Source: an uncultured Muribaculum sp. (GTDB lineage: Bacteria > Bacteroidota > Bacteroidia > Bacteroidales > Muribaculaceae). Taken from it: a stretch of 5,281 bases of DNA. The notes beneath the pieces are model-generated. The model was not told the DNA's origin, ran no database searches, and worked only from the letters and a program-made list of their open reading frames with translations. Shown piece after piece: positions 1 through 5,281 of the stretch. A program made the position numbers and the translations under genes. Within the stretch, counting starts at the first letter, position 1. Each line of letters begins with the position of its first letter. The stretch covers positions 1 through 5,281 of the forward strand of contig CANPDS010000180.1 of assembly GCA_947573015.1 (NCBI GenBank), in the 5' to 3' direction.

Positions 1-850
1 AGAAGCGAGGCTTGATCACGAAGCCTATGCGGAGCTGCGACTTGAACTGCTTGTAGTCGAGCAGACCCTCGCCGTAGCCGTTGTAGTATTGCAGGAATAG
101 ATACTGGTTGCTTTGTCGGCCTATCTTGTAGCTCATCTCGAACACGGTGTTGTAGTTGAAGTTCCAGCCCTTGCGCTTTGTCATCAACAGTGAGGCCGAC
201 ATACGGTCGTTGAATGGGATGTAGCTTATGCCGAAAGAGTATATGCCGACATAGTTGAGCAGGTCGCGGTTGTTCTGACCGTCGATAAACGGTATCCAGA
301 ATTTTCCATATATCATGATCTTGGGGTCGATGAGGATATTGGCCGCGAGCGAGATTCGGTTCCATGATCGGCTCTGTGTGGAGTCGCGTCCGTTGCTCTC
401 ATGCTCCAGCACGAAAGTGAGCTTGCCTATGAAGCGGTTTTTTACAAAAATAGGGCGTGTAAGTCCGATGCCGGGATTGAAGTTGAGGTCGGTCATCGGA
501 AATGATTCCTCAAGTACATTCCAAAAGCATTTCTGTGTGTAGAACAGATATAGGTATGAGCCGCCCGGAAGCACGCTTTTGGTGAGGCGCTGAGCTATGG
601 AGAGCTGAAATTTTACGTTGGTGTTCTGCTTGGTAGGGCGTGGGCCGATTGACGGGCCGAATACAAAATAGTTGTCCTTATAGAGGCTGAAATATGGTGC
701 ATCCTCGAATGCATGCTTCACACTGTCGGCACTGAGCACATCTTCTTTCGTGGGCGATATGATCTGCGCGGATACGGGTGGCGCCGACATGATCGCGGCG
801 ATAACTGTGAGGCAGAGCGATATGGTAATATGTAGTAGATTGCGTTGCAC
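1..850 (-). CDS. pldA: Outer-membrane phospholipase A (PldA/OMPLA), 3' end cut by window edge
   Basis: Probable integral outer-membrane beta-barrel that hydrolyses acyl chains of phospholipids misplaced in the outer leaflet; the family is Ca2+-dependent and active as a dimer. The 283 visible residues match E. coli PldA along the length: KFQLS at 80-84, YTQK at 104-107, HESNGR at 150-155, SRSWNR at 160-165 and a C-terminal NGYGEGLLDY at 257-266. The catalytic triad aligns as H150, S152 and N164 (E. coli His142, Ser144, Asn156, identical spacing). The Ca2+ ligands align as S116, R155 and S160. The GTG at 850-848 is chosen because it is the only start in frame that gives a signal peptide (hydrophobic 8-21, likely cleavage after VSA at 26-28), and a promoter lies 23 bases upstream. 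The next in-frame ATG (residue 21) would destroy the signal. The protein reaches F283 about where E. coli PldA ends, so few residues can be missing. It is divergent from the lipoprotein gene. Confidence 0.93.
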   Translation of the reverse strand, partial: MQRNLLHITISLCLTVIAAIMSAPPVSAQIISPTKEDVLSADSVKHAFEDAPYFSLYKDNYFVFGPSIGPRPTKQNTNVKFQLSIAQRLTKSVLPGGSYLYLFYTQKCFWNVLEESFPMTDLNFNPGIGLTRPIFVKNRFIGKLTFVLEHESNGRDSTQSRSWNRISLAANILIDPKIMIYGKFWIPFIDGQNNRDLLNYVGIYSFGISYIPFNDRMSASLLMTKRKGWNFNYNTVFEMSYKIGRQSNQYLFLQYYNGYGEGLLDYKQFKSQLRIGFVIKPRF

Positions 851-873
851 AGGCGATATGTGTATAGTGAATG

Positions 874-881
874 CAAAGTTA
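874..881 (-). promoter_or_regulatory. pldA: Bacteroidetes-type -7 element for pldA
   Basis: On the minus strand this reads TAACTTTG, an exact match to the Bacteroidetes primary-sigma -7 consensus TAnnTTTG. It ends 23 bases before the GTG at 850, so transcription would begin near 865-868 and leave a leader of about 15-18 nt. No clear TTTG/TTG -33 element is visible near 900-907, so the call rests on the -7 box and its position. The element lies inside a short dyad (875-890). Confidence 0.6.
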
Positions 882-890
882 ATAAACTTT
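875..890. repeat. Inverted repeat over the pldA -7 box
   Basis: AAAGTT (875-880) and AACTTT (885-890) are perfect inverted arms around the 4-base spacer AATA. The left arm lies inside the pldA -7 element, so a protein binding here would block the promoter. The arms are short and AT-rich, and a match of this size can arise by chance; an operator role is inference only. Confidence 0.3.
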
Positions 891-997
891 AATGCTTCAG
901 ATGAATGCAGTTTCGCTATATTTTTGTCCGAATGTTCTAAAATGTAGGTCGTCATGTCGGGTTGCCGGATTGGATCGATGAAAAAATATGCGCGGTA

Positions 998-1030
998 TTG
1001 GGATAGTTTGTGGCATATTCTGTACCTTTG
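998..1030 (+). promoter_or_regulatory. Promoter (-33/-7) of the lipoprotein gene, near-leaderless
   Basis: TACCTTTG at 1023-1030 matches the Bacteroidetes -7 consensus TAnnTTTG exactly. A TTG at 998-1000 is centred about 27 bases upstream, close to the expected -33 position. The -7 box ends six bases before the ATG at 1037, so the expected start of transcription falls at or very near the A of the ATG. This argues against the upstream in-frame GTG at 1010, which would lie inside the promoter. Confidence 0.65.
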
Positions 1031-1036
1031 TGTGAT

Positions 1037-2068
1037 ATGCGACGTACTATCCGGATTTTATTTACAGTGATTGCCGCGCTCCAGTTGTGGGCTTGTGGCG
1101 ACGATGATACTTTTCGTGTGGAGGGTGTGGTCGATGGACTTGGCACCCGTGGGCTGCTGCTTGTGTATGAGGCTGGGGGTGGCGTGACTACGGTTCCTGT
1201 ACAGGCTATCGACGGAAAGTTTTCTGTCGAGGGTATATCGAAAGATTATACACTGGCCCACCTGACTACTGCCGATGGCAAGATGATAGCCCGCATGCTG
1301 GTGCGCAATGGCCAGACTCTGAAATGTGTGTTTGATGTCGATAATCCATACAATGTGCAGATCAAAGGCAACACCCCCTCCGAGGAGTGGGCCAAATTTC
1401 TGCGCGAGAATCATGAGGCGTTGCGAAGCGATGATCATGGCGAGGGCAATAATGCCATACTACGATATGTCGATGCCCATAAGGATGCCATACAGTCGGC
1501 GGCGCTGATGCTGACCGCTTTCTATGCAGTCGACCGTCAGTCGGTTGCCGACAGCATATTCGCATTGATAGCGCCGTCGGCCCGGCCTGATGCTCTTGTG
1601 GCCGGATATCGGCGTATGGTGTCGCGACTGAACTCTGCCGCTCTTGAGGGAAAGGTGAAATCGTTCAATCTCTATGGTGCCCACGGAGAGATGGAGAATT
1701 ATTATCCGGGACGCACAAGCTACTCGCTGCTCTACTTCTCGGGAGGCAGGGGAGAGCGTCGCGACACGGTTGACCGTGTGATGCGTGTGCTTATAGATTC
1801 TCTTCCAAAGCGCCGTATCAAGGTGCTTGAGGTATCGATGGCTCCCGACACAACCACATGGATGCACAACTGGCGCTCAGACACTACTGCCTGGGCACAG
1901 GTATGGGTGCCGGGGGGCACAGCCAATCCTCAGTTCGTTGATCTTGACATACCACGGTTGCCTTATTGGATATTGTGCGACAGTCTCGGACAGCAGGTGT
2001 ATCGTGGCACAAGTCCGTCGGTGGCACGCGATTCATTGCGCCGGCGCATACATGCAAGGAATATCTGA
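1037..2068 (+). CDS. DUF4369-like lipoprotein with degenerate thioredoxin-like C-terminal domain
   Basis: A 343-residue predicted lipoprotein of unknown function. It starts with a positively charged n-region (RRTIR), a hydrophobic stretch at 7-19 and a lipobox L17-W18-A19-C20. Trp at -2 is unusual, but Leu at -3, Ala at -1 and Cys fit. G-D-D-D follows the cysteine, resembling the acidic lipoprotein export signal that directs Bacteroidota lipoproteins to the cell surface. Residues about 25-110 have the beta-rich pattern of DUF4369 (FRVEGVVDGL, later GKFSVEG). About 115-215 is a helical linker. About 216-340 follows a TlpA-like thioredoxin fold: strand YSLLYF (229-234), strand RIKVLEVSM, and a cis-proline-like segment LPYWILCDSLGQQVYRG (308-324, P309). 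Where the family has WCxxC there is SGGRG (235-239), so disulfide chemistry is not expected. The start at 1037 is preferred over GTG 1010 because of the promoter and the signal peptide. comM follows after 38 bases and is probably cotranscribed. The domain naming is by pattern, not by search. Confidence 0.8.
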   Translation: MRRTIRILFTVIAALQLWACGDDDTFRVEGVVDGLGTRGLLLVYEAGGGVTTVPVQAIDGKFSVEGISKDYTLAHLTTADGKMIARMLVRNGQTLKCVFDVDNPYNVQIKGNTPSEEWAKFLRENHEALRSDDHGEGNNAILRYVDAHKDAIQSAALMLTAFYAVDRQSVADSIFALIAPSARPDALVAGYRRMVSRLNSAALEGKVKSFNLYGAHGEMENYYPGRTSYSLLYFSGGRGERRDTVDRVMRVLIDSLPKRRIKVLEVSMAPDTTTWMHNWRSDTTAWAQVWVPGGTANPQFVDLDIPRLPYWILCDSLGQQVYRGTSPSVARDSLRRRIHARNI

Positions 2069-2106
2069 GGATATACCTTATTCCTAAAACTTTAATTCTC
2101 CTCGCT

Positions 2107-3732
2107 ATGCTTATAAAGACATATGGTGCGGCGGTGCAGGGCATTGATGCTATTGTGGTGACAATAGAGGTGTCGGTGCATCAGGGCGTCGGTTTCAGTT
2201 TGGTAGGTCTTCCCGATACAGCGGTAAAAGAGAGTTTTCAGCGTGTTCAGACCGCTTTGGCGCAGTGTGGTATGAAATGGCCTCATCGTGCTGTGGTAGT
2301 CAACATGGCTCCTGCCGATGTGCGTAAGGAGGGTGCGGCATATGATCTGCCGATAGCGCTCAGTGTGCTTGCCGCATCCGAGCAGATTCCTGGCGGAGAC
2401 ATGTCGCGCTACATGATAATGGGAGAACTGTCGCTCGATGGGTCGGTGCTCCCCATCAGGGGTGCGCTTCCGATGGCCATAAAGGCTCGTGAGTGCGGGT
2501 TCAAAGGGCTGATACTTCCACGTGCGAATGTTACCGAGGCCGCGGTGGTCAATAATCTGGAAGTGTATGGCGTGGACAACCTCAGTGAGGTGATGGGATT
2601 TTTCGCCGATGGCGGAGGGTTGCAGCCCACGGTGATCAATACCCGCGAGGAGTTTGGCCGCGCTCAGTCAGATTTTGATTATGATTTCTCGGAAGTAAAA
2701 GGGCAGGAGAATGTAAAGCGTGCTTTCGAGGTGGCATGCGCAGGCGGACACAATATATTGCTTGTTGGTGCTCCGGGTGCCGGAAAATCAATGATGGCGA
2801 AGCGCCTGCCGTCGATATTGCCACCCCTCACGTTGCAGGAAGCCCTGGAGACTACCAAGATACACTCTGTGGCCGGGAAGCTCCGTCGTGGGTCGATGCT
2901 GATGACTACGCGTCCTTTCCGCTCTCCGCATCACACCATATCGCCGGTGGCTCTTGTGGGAGGTGGCGCCAATCCGGCCCCGGGCGAGATCTCGCTTGCC
3001 CACAACGGAGTGTTGTTCCTCGATGAGTTTCCTGAATTTTCACGTCAGGTGCTTGAGGTGATGCGCCAGCCTCTTGAGGATGGACATATCACCATAGCTC
3101 GTGCGCGTTATTCTATAGATTATCCGGCCGGATTCATGCTTGTGGCTTCGATGAATCCTTGCCAGTGTGGTTATTACAATCATCCTACCAAGCCATGCAC
3201 ATGTGCTCCGGGTGCGGTGGCCAAATATCTGGGGCGCATATCCGGACCGCTGATGGATCGTATAGACCTGCAGGTGGAGATTATGCCGGTGCCGTTTGAG
3301 GAGCTTGCCGATACGTCGCCGGGCGAGCCGAGTGCCGCCATACGTGAGCGGGTAGTACGGGCGCGTTCGATACAGAACTGGCGCTACCGTGGGGTAATGG
3401 GTGTGCATTGTAATGCACAGATGACTCCACGATTGCTCGATGAGTATGCATCGCTCGATGCTGAATGTATGAAGGTGCTTGAGGTGGCCATGAAGCGTTT
3501 CGACATGTCGGCACGCGCCTACGACCGTATCCGCAAGGTGGCACGCACGATTGCCGATCTCGACTATGCCTCTCGCCTATCAGCCGATGAGCATACTGCC
3601 GGATCCATGAGTGTCGATGAGGCTGCATCAGCCCCGATACTTGTGCCGCACATGGCCGAAGCCATATCATACCGCAATCTTGACCGTTCTACATGGGGCT
3701 CTGCTGCCGATATACCTTCCGCCCTCCGTTAG
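2107..3732 (+). CDS. comM: ComM/YifB-family Mg-chelatase-like AAA+ ATPase
   Basis: A 541-residue cytoplasmic AAA+ ATPase. In Vibrio cholerae the family member ComM is a hexameric branch-migration helicase that extends the heteroduplex during natural transformation; the 'Mg chelatase' name comes from homology to ChlI/BchI, not from chelatase activity. The N-terminal ChlI/Lon-S5-like domain (about 1-180) carries VGLPDTAVKES and the KEGAAYDLPIA block. The ATPase domain has Walker A GAPGAGKS (221-228), Walker B VLFLDE (302-307), MRQPLEDG (319-326) and a cysteine cluster C352, C354, C364, C366 that may bind a metal. The first pair reads CQCG rather than the usual CPCG. The C-terminal domain has SARAYDRIRKVARTIADL (468-485) and HMAEAISYRNLDR (515-527). 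The start at 2107 aligns with the family start; in-frame extension upstream (to 1966) would overlap the lipoprotein gene. The protein is about 30 residues longer than usual, mostly from an insertion at about 487-510. No Shine-Dalgarno or own promoter is evident. Confidence 0.95.
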   Translation: MLIKTYGAAVQGIDAIVVTIEVSVHQGVGFSLVGLPDTAVKESFQRVQTALAQCGMKWPHRAVVVNMAPADVRKEGAAYDLPIALSVLAASEQIPGGDMSRYMIMGELSLDGSVLPIRGALPMAIKARECGFKGLILPRANVTEAAVVNNLEVYGVDNLSEVMGFFADGGGLQPTVINTREEFGRAQSDFDYDFSEVKGQENVKRAFEVACAGGHNILLVGAPGAGKSMMAKRLPSILPPLTLQEALETTKIHSVAGKLRRGSMLMTTRPFRSPHHTISPVALVGGGANPAPGEISLAHNGVLFLDEFPEFSRQVLEVMRQPLEDGHITIARARYSIDYPAGFMLVASMNPCQCGYYNHPTKPCTCAPGAVAKYLGRISGPLMDRIDLQVEIMPVPFEELADTSPGEPSAAIRERVVRARSIQNWRYRGVMGVHCNAQMTPRLLDEYASLDAECMKVLEVAMKRFDMSARAYDRIRKVARTIADLDYASRLSADEHTAGSMSVDEAASAPILVPHMAEAISYRNLDRSTWGSAADIPSALR

Positions 3733-3837
3733 CAATTATTAGAGAATGATGGAATCGGGGGCAGATGCACCGCGGATTTATCAATTACCGCAAGATGCAG
3801 AAGCAATCGACCAATAAATCAGATTAGACTGATCGGT

Positions 3838-3854
3838 ACAATTAACCTAATTGT
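3838..3854. repeat. Perfect 7-3-7 inverted repeat upstream of the RNA methyltransferase promoter
   Basis: ACAATTA (3838-3844), ACC loop, TAATTGT (3848-3854) form a perfect dyad. It is too AT-rich, and lacks a following T-run, to be a convincing intrinsic terminator for comM. Its position just upstream of the expected -33 region of the next promoter (-7 box at 3888-3895) would suit an operator or activator site. A weaker dyad, ATCAG/CTGAT with a 6-base loop, lies next to it at 3818-3833. A regulatory role is inference. Confidence 0.4.
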
Positions 3855-3887
3855 CAGGAGATATTTCCGGAGGTTGGAAATTTGGGC

Positions 3888-3895
3888 TATCTTTG
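3888..3895 (+). promoter_or_regulatory. Bacteroidetes-type -7 element, near-leaderless, for the RNA methyltransferase gene
   Basis: TATCTTTG matches the TAnnTTTG consensus exactly and ends five bases before the ATG at 3901. The -33 region (around 3864-3867) offers only a TTT, so that half is weak. The expected transcription start coincides with or nearly touches the start codon. This supports ATG 3901 over the in-frame TTG at 3874, which lies upstream of the -7 box and would not be transcribed from this promoter. Confidence 0.62.
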
Positions 3896-3900
3896 CGGAT

Positions 3901-4443
3901 ATGAAGAAGAAAAGCATTTGGGATCTGCACCGTATGACAGTAGATGAGTGTCGGCGGGCAGAGAAATTGCCATTGGTGATGGTACTCGACAATGTGCGCA
4001 GTCTCAGCAATATAGGCGCTATATTCCGCACTTGCGACGCATTCAGGGTGGCATCGGTCGTGCTCTGTGGCGTGTCGGGCACACCCCCTTCGCCCGAAAT
4101 CCACAAGACGGCTCTCGGCGCTGAGGACTCGGTGCCATGGCTGCATTTCGACTCTACTCTTGATGCAATCGACCATCTGCGTGGCCTCGGGTACCGTATC
4201 TGTGTGCTGGAGCAGGTAGAGGGGAGTGTGCCACTTCAGGATTTTGAGGTTGTGGCCGGACAGCCCTATGCTATTGTTGCAGGGCATGAGGTGAAAGGTG
4301 TCGATCAGGCTGTGGTCGATGCGGCCGACTGTTGCATCGAGATACCGCAGTTTGGCTCCAAACACTCTCTTAATGTCTCTGTAAGCGCCGGCATTACCCT
4401 ATGGCATCTCTTCAGCCGCATGCAGTTTGTAGACACTATCTGA
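3901..4443 (+). CDS. SpoU/TrmH-family RNA 2'-O-methyltransferase, single-domain
   Basis: A 180-residue SPOUT-fold enzyme expected to transfer a methyl group from S-adenosylmethionine to a ribose 2'-OH of tRNA or rRNA in the cytoplasm. All three SpoU motifs are present. Motif 1 is NVRSLSNIGAIFRTCDAF (31-48) with N37 and catalytic R43. Motif 2 is IVAGHEVKGV (125-134) with E130. Motif 3 is IPQFGSKHSLNVSVSAG (148-164) with S156 and N158. The N-R, E-S and S-N spacings equal those I recall for Thermus thermophilus TrmH (N35, R41, E124, S150, N152). The protein is short: it lacks the N-terminal L30e-like substrate domain of RlmB-type enzymes and has only a brief N-terminal extension. The RNA target cannot be read from the sequence, so no gene symbol is given. 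The ATG at 3901 is set by the promoter just before it. A glycosyltransferase gene follows after 20 bases, probably in the same transcript. Confidence 0.93.
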   Translation: MKKKSIWDLHRMTVDECRRAEKLPLVMVLDNVRSLSNIGAIFRTCDAFRVASVVLCGVSGTPPSPEIHKTALGAEDSVPWLHFDSTLDAIDHLRGLGYRICVLEQVEGSVPLQDFEVVAGQPYAIVAGHEVKGVDQAVVDAADCCIEIPQFGSKHSLNVSVSAGITLWHLFSRMQFVDTI

Positions 4444-4463
4444 ATCAACTCAACTCTCTCGCC

Positions 4464-5281
4464 ATGATAATAGGATATGATGGAAAACGCGCCGTGCAGA
4501 ATAATACTGGCCTCGGCAACTACTCGCGTCTGGTGGTGGAATCACTATCGCGATATTATCCTGACAACGATTACCTGCTATATGCGCCGGTACGCCGCGA
4601 CAACCCGCGCCTGTCACCACTGCTGGGGCAGGATAACATCAGGCTTCTGACTCCTGATACGGCATTCGGCCGTTTCGCCCGCCACTATTGGCGCAGTTAT
4701 GGGGTGACGTCGCAGGCTCATAGGGATGGTTGCACTCTGTTTCATGGACTTTCAGGCGAACTCCCGTTCAATATCCGTTCTGGTGGAATGCCATCTGTGG
4801 TCACCATCCATGATTTGATCTTCCGCCATTATCCTGAGTATTATGCTGCGATCGATTGTCGTATCTACGATTATAAATTCCATCGCGCATGCACCGATGC
4901 AACGCGCGTTATCGCAATCAGCGAATGCACCAAGCGCGACATCATGGAGATGTATGGCACGCCTGCCCACAAGATCGATGTGATATACCAGGGATGCCAC
5001 GAACAGTTTTCCGCTCCTATTGCTCCGGAAAAGCTGGAGCATGTGCGCCGCCGGTATCAGTTGCCAAAGCGCTACATAGTGACGGTCGGCACCGTCGAGT
5101 CGCGTAAAAATCAATTGCTTGCCGTGAAGGCGCTCGAACTGTTGCCTCGTGATGTTGAGCTGTATATAGTAGGTGGTGCAACACCCTATGCAGAGGAGAT
5201 CAACCGTCATGTGGAGGCTCATGGGCTAAGCAGCCGTGTGCATCGGCTGGAAGGGATACCATTTGATCATCTTCCGGCACT
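4464..5281 (+). CDS. GT4-like glycosyltransferase (GT-B fold), 3' end cut by window edge
   Basis: The first 272 residues of a probable retaining glycosyltransferase of the GT-B type, resembling family GT4. This type transfers a sugar from a nucleotide-sugar donor to a glycan or lipid-linked acceptor at the cytoplasmic face of the inner membrane. Visible landmarks are the N-terminal NTGLGNYSR (14-22), the glycine-rich loop expected of the acceptor domain; VTIHDLIF (113-120); RVIAISECTKRDI, the usual 'S..t..di' helix before the linker; and the start of the donor domain with VTVGTVESRKNQ (206-217) and LYIVGGATPY (233-242). The E-x7-E donor-binding motif would lie past the edge; roughly 100 residues are probably missing. 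No signal peptide or membrane segment is seen. The ATG at 4464 begins directly with the first beta strand (MIIGYDGKRA), as expected. There is no Shine-Dalgarno and no separate promoter; it likely relies on the promoter at 3888. The sugar and product are unknown. Confidence 0.87.
   Translation, partial: MIIGYDGKRAVQNNTGLGNYSRLVVESLSRYYPDNDYLLYAPVRRDNPRLSPLLGQDNIRLLTPDTAFGRFARHYWRSYGVTSQAHRDGCTLFHGLSGELPFNIRSGGMPSVVTIHDLIFRHYPEYYAAIDCRIYDYKFHRACTDATRVIAISECTKRDIMEMYGTPAHKIDVIYQGCHEQFSAPIAPEKLEHVRRRYQLPKRYIVTVGTVESRKNQLLAVKALELLPRDVELYIVGGATPYAEEINRHVEAHGLSSRVHRLEGIPFDHLPA

Noticed and set aside
315..542. 75-codon plus-strand open frame inside pldA
   Set aside because: It is opposite the PldA catalytic region, where the minus-strand reading is unmistakable.
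1007..1010. TTTG as the -33 element of the lipoprotein promoter
   Set aside because: Only 12 bases separate it from the -7 box, too few for a Bacteroidetes promoter; the TTG at 998-1000 fits better.
1460..1867. 135-codon minus-strand open frame inside the lipoprotein gene
   Set aside because: Composition is typical of a frame opposite a real gene, and the plus-strand protein has continuous domain structure here.
2067..2103. GAGGA/TCCTC arms between the lipoprotein gene and comM, considered as a terminator
   Set aside because: Only five pairs around a 27-base loop, with no T-run; the 38-base gap is better read as an ordinary operon junction.
3775..3820. GATTTAT/ATAAATC inverted repeat with a 32-base loop, considered as a comM terminator
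   Set aside because: A 7-bp AT-rich match with a long loop is expected by chance in a gap of this size, and there is no T-run. I see no convincing intrinsic terminator after comM.
3869..3873. GGAGG resembling a Shine-Dalgarno sequence
   Set aside because: It abuts the TTG at 3874 with no spacing, is 27 bases from the ATG at 3901, and lies upstream of the -7 box, so it would not be in the mRNA. Bacteroidota rarely use Shine-Dalgarno pairing.
3847..4365. 172-codon open frame on the minus strand, antisense to the RNA methyltransferase gene
   Set aside because: It lies opposite a gene with all SpoU motifs. Its translation has no recognisable domain and is rich in His, Cys and Arg, as is usual for a shadow frame.
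4752..5222. 156-codon open frame on the minus strand, antisense to the glycosyltransferase
   Set aside because: The plus-strand product has clear GT-B landmarks throughout this span; the antisense product resembles nothing known and has no promoter.

Overview
The window looks like chromosomal DNA of a gut-type Bacteroidota (order Bacteroidales, possibly a Muribaculaceae-like lineage; the family-level guess is weak). The grounds are these: exact matches to the Bacteroidetes -7 promoter element TAnnTTTG upstream of three genes, no usable Shine-Dalgarno sequences, a lipoprotein with an acidic patch after the lipobox cysteine, and a DUF4369/TlpA-like protein architecture that is typical of this phylum. 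Coding density is high, with five genes.

Layout: (1) Positions 1-850, minus strand: an outer-membrane phospholipase A (PldA) running off the left edge, almost complete, starting at a GTG. (2) Positions 851-1036: a divergent intergenic region holding a promoter for each flanking gene. (3) Positions 1037-2068, plus strand: a lipoprotein with a DUF4369-like N-terminus and a thioredoxin-like C-terminus that has lost its CXXC. (4) Positions 2107-3732, plus: a ComM/YifB-type AAA+ ATPase, 38 bases downstream and probably in the same transcript. (5) Positions 3733-3900: a 168-base gap with a small perfect dyad and a promoter. (6) Positions 3901-4443, plus: a single-domain SpoU/TrmH-family RNA 2'-O-methyltransferase. 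(7) Positions 4464-5281, plus: the N-terminal two thirds of a GT4-like glycosyltransferase, 20 bases downstream and running off the right edge.

The genes do not form one obvious pathway. Two encode envelope proteins (phospholipase, lipoprotein), one handles DNA (branch migration during recombination or transformation), one modifies RNA, and one probably builds a surface or storage glycan. I see no mobile element, CRISPR array, RNA gene or defence system. The points most worth a second look are the catalytically degenerate thioredoxin-like lipoprotein, two promoters whose -7 boxes end only 5-6 bases before the ATG (implying leaderless or nearly leaderless mRNAs), and a ComM C-terminal insertion.
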